In this document: positions 29,786-37,633 of the stretch, piece after piece
How positions within the stretch are numbered: position 1 is the stretch's first letter
Layout of the letters: each line of letters begins with the position of its first letter
Source of the DNA: Verrucomicrobiota bacterium
GTDB lineage: Bacteria; Verrucomicrobiota; Verrucomicrobiia; Limisphaerales; JACQFS01
NCBI GenBank assembly: GCA_016199935.1
Contig: JACQFS010000101.1
Location: forward strand, 1 to 41,818
Direction of reading: 5' to 3'
DNA length: 41,818 nucleotides
Translations under genes and position numbers: made by a program
The notes under the pieces: model-generated
The model's database searches: none
Seen by the model: the letters and a program-made list of their open reading frames with translations, nothing else
What the model was told of the DNA's origin: nothing

Positions 29786-32527
29786 TCAGACATTCGCCGC
29801 CGGTTGCGTTGGCGCGTTGCCATCGGCCCCGCCGCCGTCGAGATCAATGAGGATTTCGCGCGGCTCGGCGCCGTTGTTGGGGCCGACGATGCCGCGGCCC
29901 TCCAACTCATCCATGATGCGCGCGGCGCGGCCGTAGCCGAGGCGCAGGCGGCGTTGCAGCAACGACACGCTCGCCTTCTGCTCGCTGCGGATGACCTCGA
30001 TGCAGTCCTGGATGATTTTCTCGTCCTCGCCGCAGCCGGATTCCTCCAAGTCGAAGCTCTGGCCGGCGCTGCCCTGCATTTTTTGCAGCGCGTTGTGGAA
30101 GTCCATCTCGTAGCTCGGTTTGCCCTGCTTGGCGATGAAGTCCACGATGCCCTGCAATTCCGAATCGGTGATGAGCGCGCCCTGCGCACGGTTCAACTTC
30201 GCCGAGCCGGGCGGGAGGAAAAGCATGTCGCCCTTGCCGAGCAGCTTGTCCGCGCCCATCGCGTCGAGAATGGTGCGCGAGTCCACGCGGCTCGCGCACT
30301 GGAAGGCAATGCGCGCCGGGATGTTCGCCTTGATGACGCCGGTGATGACATCCACCGAGGGCCGCTGCGTCGCGACGATGCAATGGATGCCGGCGGCGCG
30401 CGCCATCTGCGTGATGCGCGCGATGGCCATCTCCACGTCGGCGGGCGCGACGAGCATGAGGTCCGCGAGTTCGTCAATGATGACGACGATGTAGGAAAGT
30501 TTTTCGGGGATGACGATGTCCTCGTCGCGCGGCACCACAATTTCCTCGTCCACCTCGACGGCGAAACCATCCGCGCCGGCCTCCACTTTTTCCTTTTTCG
30601 CGGAGAGCGGCAGCTCGGGCTGCGACTGCGGCAGCGGCTTGTCCTTGGGGCGCCCGTTGAAGGAGCTGATGTTGCGGACGCCGACGCGTGCGAAAATCTG
30701 GTAGCGCTTTTCCATTTCGTTCACCACCCAGCGCAGCGCGAGGATGACCTTCTTCGGGTCGGTGACGACAGGGACGACGAGGTGCGGGAGCGCGTTGTAT
30801 TGCTGAAGCTCGACGACCTTGGGGTCAATCATCACAAAGCGGAGCTGGTCGGGCGAGAACCGGTAAAGCAGCGACGCGACGATGGAGTTGATGCAGACGG
30901 ATTTGCCCGAGCCGGTGCTGCCGGCGATGAGCATGTGCGGCATCTCGCCGAGGTCGGCGATGATGGGATGGCCATAGACGTCCTTGCCGAGCGCGAGCGG
31001 GATGCGCGCCTTGGTGGTCCGCCACTCCTCAGATTCGAGCAGGTCGCGCATGATGACCTTGGTCTTCACGGCGTTGGGGACCTCGACGCCAACGGAGGAT
31101 TTGCCGGGCACGGGCGCGAGAATGTTGATGCGCTCGGCCTTGAGCGCGGCGGCGATGTTGTTGGAAAGGGCGGTGATTTTTTCCAGCTTCACGCCGGGCA
31201 CGGGATGCAACTCGTAGCGCGTGATGGTCGGCCCCTTGGTGATGTCGCCGAGCGAGACCTCGATGTCGAATTCCGCGAGCGTCTTCTGCATCAGCCGCGC
31301 GCGCTCCATGAGCTGCTCCTTGGTCTCGCTGGGGACGAGGTTTGGCTCGGCGTGGTTGAGCAAATCCACCGAGGGCAACTGGTAATTGCCGATGAGCGGC
31401 GTGCTCGCGACGGTGAGGGGTTTTTTCCTTTTCGGCTGCGGCCGCGCGGTGCTGCCGGAGTTGTCGGTGATGGTGGGCTTGGCGGTCGCGTCGGCCGGCG
31501 CGGTGACGGCGGCGGCCACGGCCGGCTCCGGTGAGACTGGAGCTTCCGGCTTTTCTGAATCGGCTCCCCGGGATTTTTCGGCGTCCTTGTCTTTGTCCTT
31601 CTCTTTCTCCGCCGCGGATTTTTTTCCGAGAATGTCGGCGGTGCTCGCCTTGCCGATGATTTCATCGGCCTTGATGATTTCGCCCTCGGCGCCGGATTCC
31701 TCGATGGGCACCAGCGCGATGGCGGGCTTCTCGCCGCGTTTGCGGACAGCGGGCTTCGCCTGCGTGATGCTCAGGTCGCGCACGGTCGGCTCGGGGACGG
31801 GCTGGAGGTCCTGGCCGAGGCCGGAGCGTTCGTCCTTCGCCTCGGGGGCGGATTTTTCGGCGCGCTCGACTTGTTTGCGGAGGCGCTCGGCCTGGGCTTC
31901 GAGTTCGCGGGCCTTGCGCTGGAGGGCGCGTTCCTCGGGCGAGAGCGCGGCGTCTTTCGCGGCGGCTTCCTTGTTGAAAAAATTATCCCACGCGGTGCGG
32001 AACCATTGGCCGAACTGGAAGTTCGTCAGGAAAATAATGCTGACGAGGTAGATGGTCGCGTAGATGACGGTCGCGCCGACGGTGCCGAACATGCGGAAGA
32101 AACCGTTCAAGCCCATGCCGATGAAGCCGCCCGCGCTGCCGGCGTCGGCGGTGAGTTGGAGGCTGAGCCGGTCGGAATAAAGCGCGAGCAGGCCCATGCA
32201 CGCGAGCATCATGACGACGCCCCAGGGCCAGCGGCGGCGCAGGTAGCCGAGGAGTTTCAGCAGATGCCCGAGGCCGACGCCGAGCAGGAGCAACGGCAGC
32301 AGGTAGGCCGCGCCGCCCATGAGCCGGAACGCGCCATACCCGCCCCACGCGCCGACGGCGCCGATGAGGTTGTGTTTGACGCGGTTGACCTCGGTGGTGT
32401 TGTAGCCGATGTCCCGGCGGTCGTAGCTGAACAGGGCGATGGCGAGCAGCAACGCGACGGCGACGAGCACGATGCCGATGACATCGTGCCAGCCGTGATG
32501 TTGCTCCGCTTCGTCTTTGCGCGCCAT
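29786..32527 (-). CDS. ftsK: FtsK/SpoIIIE DNA translocase
   Basis: A 913-residue septal DNA pump that clears chromosome ends at division. Four or five N-terminal membrane helices (about 15-190) are followed by a charged Lys/Glu/Pro-rich linker (about 200-395). The motor has Walker A G-S-T-G-S-G-K542-S and Walker B YIVVIIDELADLM (about 677-690). The C-terminal winged-helix gamma domain (EKIIQDCIEVIRSEQKASVS, RAARIMDELEGRGIVGP) reads KOPS-type sites. ATG at 32527 gives MARKDEAEQHHGWHDVIG. A promoter-like pair precedes it, its -35 box taken from a heptad repeat. Full length for the family. Confidence 0.95.
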   Translation of the reverse strand: MARKDEAEQHHGWHDVIGIVLVAVALLLAIALFSYDRRDIGYNTTEVNRVKHNLIGAVGAWGGYGAFRLMGGAAYLLPLLLLGVGLGHLLKLLGYLRRRWPWGVVMMLACMGLLALYSDRLSLQLTADAGSAGGFIGMGLNGFFRMFGTVGATVIYATIYLVSIIFLTNFQFGQWFRTAWDNFFNKEAAAKDAALSPEERALQRKARELEAQAERLRKQVERAEKSAPEAKDERSGLGQDLQPVPEPTVRDLSITQAKPAVRKRGEKPAIALVPIEESGAEGEIIKADEIIGKASTADILGKKSAAEKEKDKDKDAEKSRGADSEKPEAPVSPEPAVAAAVTAPADATAKPTITDNSGSTARPQPKRKKPLTVASTPLIGNYQLPSVDLLNHAEPNLVPSETKEQLMERARLMQKTLAEFDIEVSLGDITKGPTITRYELHPVPGVKLEKITALSNNIAAALKAERINILAPVPGKSSVGVEVPNAVKTKVIMRDLLESEEWRTTKARIPLALGKDVYGHPIIADLGEMPHMLIAGSTGSGKSVCINSIVASLLYRFSPDQLRFVMIDPKVVELQQYNALPHLVVPVVTDPKKVILALRWVVNEMEKRYQIFARVGVRNISSFNGRPKDKPLPQSQPELPLSAKKEKVEAGADGFAVEVDEEIVVPRDEDIVIPEKLSYIVVIIDELADLMLVAPADVEMAIARITQMARAAGIHCIVATQRPSVDVITGVIKANIPARIAFQCASRVDSRTILDAMGADKLLGKGDMLFLPPGSAKLNRAQGALITDSELQGIVDFIAKQGKPSYEMDFHNALQKMQGSAGQSFDLEESGCGEDEKIIQDCIEVIRSEQKASVSLLQRRLRLGYGRAARIMDELEGRGIVGPNNGAEPREILIDLDGGGADGNAPTQPAANV

Positions 32528-32533
32528 GCGGGG

Positions 32534-32562
32534 AAGGTAGGGGACGCGTGAGGAAAGTTCAA
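32534..32562 (-). promoter_or_regulatory. Candidate ftsK promoter, leaderless geometry
   Basis: On the minus strand TTGAAC (32562-32557), 17 nt, TACCTT (32539-32534), 6 nt before the ATG. The -35 box is one unit of the TTTGAAC heptad repeat at 32557-32577. Confidence 0.45.
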
Positions 32563-32577
32563 AGTTCAAAGTTCAGA
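32557..32577. repeat. Three tandem heptads GTTCAAA
   Basis: GTTCAAA, GTTCAAA, GTTCAGA in direct tandem between divergent ftsK and yihY-like genes; same 7-nt period as repeats elsewhere in the window. Confidence 0.75.
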
Positions 32578-32642
32578 GTTTCCACTGCGTCCAGCGGATT
32601 TGCGGCTTGGAACTTTCGTCCGTGGCGGGCATCGTTCGCGCC

Positions 32643-34055
32643 ATGCCCGAACAGCCGACCTCCAGGCTCAAGCGGTTCCAGGATTTTCTCGACGAGCGCG
32701 GCCTCGAAGCGCGCGAGCACGAGAAGATGCCGCGGCTGGAACGGTTCGCGCATTTCTGGCTGGTGGTGACGAAGTGGTTCGTGGGCAACCGCTGCCCCGT
32801 GCGCGCGTCGGCGCTGGCTTACACCACGCTGCTCGCGCTCGTGCCGTTGCTGGCGGTGGCCATCGGCGTGTCGTCGAGCTTCCTCAAGAAGGGCGGCGAG
32901 GAGCCGATCGAGCGCTTGATTGACGGTTTCGTGGCGAACGTCGCGCCGCAGTTGAATCTGGAGATGAAGGGCGAGGGCGCACAGGCGGAGGCCAAGCGCG
33001 CGGAGGTCGTCGCGAAGATCAAGGACTTCGTGGACAACATCCAGTCCGGCAAGCTGAACACGACGGGCATGATCGGGCTGGTGTTTGTCGCCATCATGCT
33101 GTTGAGCAACATCGAGGTCGCCTTCAATGACATCTGGGGCGTCTCGACCGGGCGCAACTGGGTCGGGCGCGTGGTGAATTACTGGGCCGCGCTGACGCTC
33201 GGGCCGATCCTCATCGCACTCGTCGTCGGCCTGACCAGCGGTCCGCATATCGAGTCCACGAAAGATTTTTTCGCCGGGATGCCGGTGCTGGGGAACCTGC
33301 TGTTTCGCTTCGTGCCCTTTGTGATTCCGTCGCTCGGCTTCGCGCTGTTCTACAAGCTGATGCCGAACACGCGGGTGGATCTTTCGGCTGCGCTCGTGGG
33401 CGGCGTCACCGGCGGCGTGCTGTGGCAGTTGAACAACCTGCTCAATGTCGCCTACCTCTCGAACGTCGTGACCTACAGCAAGATTTACGGAAGCCTCATG
33501 GCGCTGCCGCTGTTCCTCGCGGGACTCTACATGTCGTGGCTCATCCTTTTGTTCGGGGCGCAGGTCGGCTACGCGTTCCAGAACCGCAGCCTTTACCTCG
33601 ACGCGCTCAAGGCCGGCAGCGTGAATCAGCGCGGGCGCGAATTCATCGCGCTGCGGATGATGACGCTCATCGCGGCGCGGTTCGACGTGGGGCAGAGCGC
33701 CGCGCAGACTGAGTTGTCGCGCGAACTCGGCGTGCCTGGCCGGCTGGTCTCGGAAATTCTCTCGGTGTTGCTGAAGTCCGATCTGGTGCAGGAGGTCAGT
33801 GACGAAGGCGGGGCGTTTGTCCCGGCGCGACCGCCCAGCCAGATCACCGTCCACGAGATCTTGATGGCGATACGCGCCGGTCAAGGACAGGAGCTTGCCA
33901 CGCGCGAGGATACGGCCCGGGAAAAAATCCGCGCCGAGCACGAGCGCGTGCAGCAAGCCGAGGCCGACGCGGCGAAGTCGGTGACTTTGGAGGCGCTCGT
34001 GGACCGTTGCGGCACCGAAGATCAGGACCCGAGGCCGCCGGCGTCCGGCGCGTGA
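32643..34055 (+). CDS. YihY/BrkB-family inner membrane protein
   Basis: A 470-residue protein. The YihY/UPF0761 core has about six membrane helices (RASALAYTTLLALVPLLAVA, TTGMIGLVFVAIMLLSNIEV, YKLMPNTRVDLSAALVGGVT, GLYMSWLILLFGAQVGYAFQ). An extra soluble segment between helices 1 and 2 is rich in Lys/Glu. Residues about 345-425 form a winged-helix-like domain (TELSRELGVPGRLVSEILSV). Despite the old ribonuclease BN label, the family is now regarded as a membrane protein of unsettled function, possibly transport. ATG at 32643 begins MPEQPTSRLK. It is divergent from ftsK. Confidence 0.85.
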   Translation: MPEQPTSRLKRFQDFLDERGLEAREHEKMPRLERFAHFWLVVTKWFVGNRCPVRASALAYTTLLALVPLLAVAIGVSSSFLKKGGEEPIERLIDGFVANVAPQLNLEMKGEGAQAEAKRAEVVAKIKDFVDNIQSGKLNTTGMIGLVFVAIMLLSNIEVAFNDIWGVSTGRNWVGRVVNYWAALTLGPILIALVVGLTSGPHIESTKDFFAGMPVLGNLLFRFVPFVIPSLGFALFYKLMPNTRVDLSAALVGGVTGGVLWQLNNLLNVAYLSNVVTYSKIYGSLMALPLFLAGLYMSWLILLFGAQVGYAFQNRSLYLDALKAGSVNQRGREFIALRMMTLIAARFDVGQSAAQTELSRELGVPGRLVSEILSVLLKSDLVQEVSDEGGAFVPARPPSQITVHEILMAIRAGQGQELATREDTAREKIRAEHERVQQAEADAAKSVTLEALVDRCGTEDQDPRPPASGA

Positions 34056-34080
34056 CGACCGCATTTCCCTGACTCCGCGC

Positions 34081-34109
34081 TTGGCGTCCGGCACCGCGTT
34101 CCCTAAACT
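34081..34109 (+). promoter_or_regulatory. Candidate promoter of the DUF4149-like gene
   Basis: TTGGCG (34081-34086), 17 nt, TAAACT (34104-34109), 9 nt before the GTG at 34119. Confidence 0.4.
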
Positions 34110-34118
34110 CGCGTCCGA

Positions 34119-34664
34119 GTGATAGCGTTTCTGCGATTTGTCGGAGTGCTCAATGCCGCCGTGTGGTTCGGCGGCGCGGTGTTCTTCACGCTGGCAATCG
34201 GGCCAGCCATTTTCTCCGCGGAGATGCTCAACAACTTCCAGGTGTCAGACCCCTGGCCGCGTTTCTACGCCGGGTTGGTCGCGCAGGTGATGATCACGCG
34301 CTACTTCCACGTGCAACTCTGGTGCGCGGGCATCGCGTTTCTTCATCTGCTCGCCGAATGGCTCTACACCGGCCGGCGCATCCAGAGCCTGATGCTTTAC
34401 CTCTTGGGCGGACTGCTCGCGGCGGGACTCATCGGTGGATTCATTCTCCAGCCGCGGATCAAGGCGCTGCACGTGACGAAATACGACGCCGCGACGACGC
34501 CCGTCGTGCGCGAACAGGCGGCGAAATCCTTCAGCCTCTGGCACGGCGTTTCGCAGACGCTCAACCTCCTCGTGATCGGCGGCCTGGCGTTCTATCTGTG
34601 GCGGACGGCCAACCCGAGCGACCCCCTTCGCTTCATCGGCTCGCAGCAACAATTCAGGGGTTGA
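34119..34664 (+). CDS. DUF4149-like four-helix membrane protein
   Basis: A 181-residue membrane protein starting with GTG at 34119. Four helices: about 4-28 (FVGVLNAAVWFGGAVFFTLA), 65-85, 93-112 (LMLYLLGGLLAAGLIGGFIL) and 148-166. The opening VWFGGAVFFTLAIGPAIFS with a polar loop resembles DUF4149/TMEM205-like proteins. Function unknown. The stop is 67 nt from the PUR-type gene downstream, and a promoter-like pair precedes the start at 9 nt. Confidence 0.6.
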   Translation: MIAFLRFVGVLNAAVWFGGAVFFTLAIGPAIFSAEMLNNFQVSDPWPRFYAGLVAQVMITRYFHVQLWCAGIAFLHLLAEWLYTGRRIQSLMLYLLGGLLAAGLIGGFILQPRIKALHVTKYDAATTPVVREQAAKSFSLWHGVSQTLNLLVIGGLAFYLWRTANPSDPLRFIGSQQQFRG

Positions 34665-34730
34665 CTTTCTTTTACGCGGGGTGAATTTCTCACCGGTTCG
34701 GAATTCTCCGGGTCACAAACAAAACGTCGT

Positions 34731-35090
34731 ATGATATCGAATGAAAGGCCATCCCCATTCCGCCGGCACTCATCACACGAGCAGCACGGCTACGGACAAC
34801 ACGGTTACGCCCCCAAGCCCCACGTCCCCGAGGACACGTTGCGGACGGAAAAACTCCAGGTCGAACGCAAGACGTTCGTCTTCACCCTGAAGGCCAACGC
34901 GCGCGGCCGGTTCCTCCGCATCACCGAGGACGTCAACGGTCGCCGGGACAACATCATCATCCCCACCTCCGGGCTCGTGGAGTTCAAACAAATCCTCGAG
35001 TCAATGGTGGAGGAGGCGATGAAGACCGAGCCGGCGGAGTCAGCCGAGCCGGGCAACGAAGCGGACGAGGCGCCGCCGTCCCACGAATAG
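34731..35090 (+). CDS. PUR-family (DUF3276-like) DNA/RNA-binding protein
   Basis: A 119-residue protein. The central part (about 44-95, KTFVFTLKANARGRFLRITE then IIIPTSGLVEFKQIL) matches a single bacterial PUR repeat as in DUF3276/Pur-alpha-type proteins, which bind single-stranded nucleic acid. The N-terminus is His/Gly/Tyr-rich (HEQHGYGQHGYAPKPH) and the tail is acidic (EPAESAEPGNEADEAPP); both are probably disordered. Role in RNA or ssDNA handling is inferred from the fold. It converges on rsfS. Confidence 0.75.
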   Translation: MISNERPSPFRRHSSHEQHGYGQHGYAPKPHVPEDTLRTEKLQVERKTFVFTLKANARGRFLRITEDVNGRRDNIIIPTSGLVEFKQILESMVEEAMKTEPAESAEPGNEADEAPPSHE

Positions 35091-35093
35091 TTT

Positions 35094-35110
35094 CCGCGGT
35101 CAGGCCGCGG
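35094..35110. terminator. Hairpin between convergent genes, possible terminator
   Basis: CCGCGG on both sides of a 5-nt loop (35094-35099, 35105-35110) in the 25-bp gap between convergent genes. It lacks a T-run, so it may only weakly terminate. Confidence 0.3.
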
Positions 35111-35115
35111 GGTGA

Positions 35116-35514
35116 TCAAGCTCTGCCGGAGTCTTCTGGCGGAGTTTTGTATTCGGACGCGGCGGCCTTGGCGCGGGTGCGCACCTTGGGCGCGTCGCGC
35201 CACAGGCCTTCCAGGTCAAATTTCTTCCGCACCTCTGGCCGCATGACGTGGACGATCACGTCGAAGTAATCGAGCACCACCCAGTTGATGGGCATCCGGC
35301 CGTCGGTCGCGCGCGGGCGCTGGCCGTGTTCGATCTCCAGCGTGTCGGCGATTTCCTCCACGATCGCGCGCAGGTGCGGGTCGCTGGTGCCGCTGGCGAT
35401 GACAAAATAATCCGTCACGGAGGAGATTTTCCGCACGTCGAGAATGACGATGTCTTCAGCCTTCCGGTTGTCCGCCAGTTCGCGGCAGAGCAGGGCGAGT
35501 TTCTTTGAATCCAT
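35116..35514 (-). CDS. rsfS: Ribosomal silencing factor RsfS (Iojap)
   Basis: A 132-residue protein of the RsfS/Iojap/DUF143 family, which binds ribosomal protein L14 and blocks subunit joining when nutrients are scarce. Signature runs are KAEDIVILDVRKISSVTDYF, VIASGTSDPHLRAIVEEI and NWVVLDYFDVIVHVM. ATG at 35514 (MDSKKLALLCREL) is the family start. The C-terminal tail is Lys/Ala-rich. It is often next to nadD or rlmH in other genomes; neither is seen here. Confidence 0.93.
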   Translation of the reverse strand: MDSKKLALLCRELADNRKAEDIVILDVRKISSVTDYFVIASGTSDPHLRAIVEEIADTLEIEHGQRPRATDGRMPINWVVLDYFDVIVHVMRPEVRKKFDLEGLWRDAPKVRTRAKAAASEYKTPPEDSGRA

Positions 35515-35623
35515 TTTGGTCGGCAGACTAAACCACAGCGCGCCGGGATTGCACACGGATTATTTGCACCCGTGATCGTCGCGCTGTTTTGGGACACCGT
35601 GCAGGCGGGGCAGGCGATAAGAT

Positions 35624-35652
35624 TTGAACCGGGTCCCGGCCGCACCTAATGC
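35624..35652 (+). promoter_or_regulatory. Candidate promoter of the ECF sigma gene
   Basis: TTGAAC (35624-35629), 17 nt, TAATGC (35647-35652), 39 nt before the ATG at 35692. The longer leader differs from the leaderless-type sites elsewhere. Confidence 0.3.
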
Positions 35653-35691
35653 TTCCGGCCGACACCGACGATCCGCACCTGTTCGCACGCC

Positions 35692-36450
35692 ATGAGCGAC
35701 TCCTCATCCAATCCCGCCGACTCGGGCCCCGGCAGCCACGGCCAATTTGCCGAGACGCGCTGGAGCATGGTGCTCGCGGCGCGGCGCGGCGGCGACTCCT
35801 CGCGCGCCGGTGACGCGCTCGCCAAACTCTGCCAGGCCTACTGGTATCCGCTTTACGCCTTCGTCCGCCGGCAGGGCCACGCGCCGCACGACGCGCAGGA
35901 TCTCACGCAGGAATTTTTCGCGCGCCTGCTGGAGAAAAACTGGCTCGCCGACGTGGACCGTGCCAAGGGCCGCTTCCGTTCCTTCCTGCTTGCCGCGCTC
36001 AAACATTTCCTGGCCAACGAATGGGACAAATCCAAGGCGCTCAAGCGCGGCGGCGGCATCCACAATTTCATCTCGCTCGACGCCGAGTCAGCCGAATCGC
36101 GCTACGCCATGGAACCGGCGGACGCCGTCACCGCTGACAAACTCTACGAACGCCGCTGGGCGCTCACGCTGCTCGACACCACGCTCGCACGGCTGCGCGC
36201 CGAGTTCGTGGCGGACGGAAAGGCGAAGCAGTTTGATGAGCTGAAGTTCACCCTCACCGGCGGCCGTGGCGAGACGCCCTACTCCGAACTCGCCGCCAAG
36301 TTCGGCATGAGCGAGGGCGCGGTGAAAGTGAGTGTGCATCGTCTGCGCCAGCGCTACCGCGAAGTCCTGCGCGCGCAGATTGCCGAGACCGTCGCGACCG
36401 CGGCGGAGGTGGAGGAGGAATTGCGGCATCTCTTCGCGGCGCTGAGCTGA
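35692..36450 (+). CDS. ECF-type sigma-70 family RNA polymerase sigma factor
   Basis: A 252-residue sigma factor. Region 2 is at about 30-115 (LCQAYWYPLYAFVRRQGHAP, DAQDLTQEFFARLL, FRSFLLAALKHFLANEWDK) and region 4 at about 190-235 (PYSELAAKFGMSEGAVKVSV, HRLRQRYREVLR). The spacer between them is longer than in classic ECF factors, as in planctomycete and verrucomicrobial groups that sit next to Ser/Thr kinases. No zinc-binding anti-sigma gene follows. Instead an FHA-cyclase and a Ser/Thr kinase follow on the same strand, so control through phosphorylation is likely (inference). Confidence 0.9.
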   Translation: MSDSSSNPADSGPGSHGQFAETRWSMVLAARRGGDSSRAGDALAKLCQAYWYPLYAFVRRQGHAPHDAQDLTQEFFARLLEKNWLADVDRAKGRFRSFLLAALKHFLANEWDKSKALKRGGGIHNFISLDAESAESRYAMEPADAVTADKLYERRWALTLLDTTLARLRAEFVADGKAKQFDELKFTLTGGRGETPYSELAAKFGMSEGAVKVSVHRLRQRYREVLRAQIAETVATAAEVEEELRHLFAALS

Positions 36451-36457
36451 GCGTGCA

Positions 36458-36562
36458 GGAGCGCGGCCTTCAGGCCGCTTCACTGCCCGATTGTCATTGG
36501 ACTTGAGACTTCTGGTGTTTCCTCTGCCTACGCGTGTCGAAGCGGGCTGAAGCCCGCGCTCC
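36458..36562. repeat. Double-hairpin inverted repeat (copy C)
   Basis: Arms 36458-36482 and 36538-36562 match inversely at 22 of 25 positions. Inner stems are GCGGCC/GGCCGC on the left and GCGGGC/GCCCGC on the right; each is perfect although they differ from each other. Outer flank GGAGCGC is shared with copy A. Confidence 0.85.
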
Positions 36563-36620
36563 GTGAGTCGCACTCAGGCTTCCCTTTCTCCCCGGTCCTT
36601 CTATCCTCCGGCCCAATCCC

Positions 36621-37484
36621 ATGAGCGATGCCGCCAAAAATTCCGTGTGGCTGGAAAATTCCGCCGGCGAAAAATTTCCCATCGTCGGCAACTGCTCCAT
36701 CGGCCGCGCGCCCACCAACCAGATCGCGCTCGCCGACGATCGCGCCTCGCGCCGGCACGCGCTCGTCCACGCGCAGGAGCAGCATGAGTATTGGCTCGTG
36801 GACCTGGGCAGCAGCAACGGCACGCTCCTCAACGGCCGCCGCGTCAGCCAGCCCACGCTCCTCCACGACGGCGACCGCATCGAGGTTGGCGCCAGCGCGC
36901 TCAGCTTCCGGCAGTCCGCCGCCGCGGGCCGCTCGGCCAGCCGCAACCCCATCAGCGACGAGACCGTGCTCGACATCAAATCCGAACCCTGCTGGCTGCT
37001 CGTCGCCGACATCGAGGGCTCGACGCGGTTGCATGAAAAATTTCGCGCCGAGGAAATTCCGGTGCTCACCGGTCGCTGGCTCGCCGAGTGCAAACAGCTC
37101 GTCGAGGAATGTGGCGGCAGCATCAACAAATTCCTCGGCGACGGTTTCTTCGCCTACTGGCAGGCGCGCGAAGGCTCGGCGCTCCAGGTCACCCGCGCGA
37201 TCGAGGCGCTGAAGCGGTTGCAGGACGGCTCGAAGCTGCCGTTCCGTTTTGTGCTGCACCACGGCACCGTGTTTCGCGGCGGCGCGTCGCTGGGCGAGGA
37301 AAGTTTGTCCGGCCGCGAGGTGAATTTTATTTTCCGGATGGAAAAACTCGCCGGCTCCCTGCGCGAGCCGCGGCTCGTGAGCGAGATGGCCGCGAGCCTG
37401 CTCGAAACGCAGCTCCCCGCGAACGACGCCGGCCGCCACGCGCTGCCGAGCTTCGAGGGCGAGTTCGGGTTTGTAAAATTTTGA
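36621..37484 (+). CDS. FHA-domain class III adenylate/guanylate cyclase
   Basis: A 287-residue cytoplasmic protein. Residues about 8-95 form an FHA phosphothreonine-binding domain: G28-R29, S43-R-R-H46 and DLGSSNGTLLNGR. Residues about 122-285 form a class III nucleotide cyclase domain: metal ligand D130 in LLVADIEGSTRLHEKF and D174 in NKFLGDGFFAYW, 44 residues apart as usual. It presumably makes cAMP or cGMP in response to a phosphorylated partner. The Ser/Thr kinase immediately downstream is the obvious candidate, and the sigma factor upstream a candidate for co-regulation (inference). TATCCT at 36602-36607 may be a -10 box but no good -35 is visible. Confidence 0.88.
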   Translation: MSDAAKNSVWLENSAGEKFPIVGNCSIGRAPTNQIALADDRASRRHALVHAQEQHEYWLVDLGSSNGTLLNGRRVSQPTLLHDGDRIEVGASALSFRQSAAAGRSASRNPISDETVLDIKSEPCWLLVADIEGSTRLHEKFRAEEIPVLTGRWLAECKQLVEECGGSINKFLGDGFFAYWQAREGSALQVTRAIEALKRLQDGSKLPFRFVLHHGTVFRGGASLGEESLSGREVNFIFRMEKLAGSLREPRLVSEMAASLLETQLPANDAGRHALPSFEGEFGFVKF

Positions 37485-37491
37485 CAGCGCT

Positions 37492-37549
37492 CGGTGTCCA
37501 CCCTTCAGGGTGTCGGGCCGGACTCCGACACGCTAAAGCGTGAACACCG
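37492..37549. repeat. Double-hairpin inverted repeat (copy D)
   Basis: Arms 37492-37516 and 37525-37549 match inversely except in the inner hairpins and at one outer base. Inner stems are CACCCT/AGGGTG on the left and CACGCT/AGCGTG on the right. Outer flank is CGGTGT instead of GGAGC. Confidence 0.8.
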
Positions 37550-37633
37550 AACGCCGCGCTCCCATGCGGTGAAGATTTTCAGTAACCTTTGCCCACCGTT
37601 TCTTCTGTAACGGGTGAACAGAAGACGAAACTT

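Noticed and set aside
35615-35640. tRNA-like T-arm (GGTTCAAATC on the minus strand)
   Set aside because: The flanking bases do not form a T-stem, and no acceptor or anticodon arm can be drawn around it.
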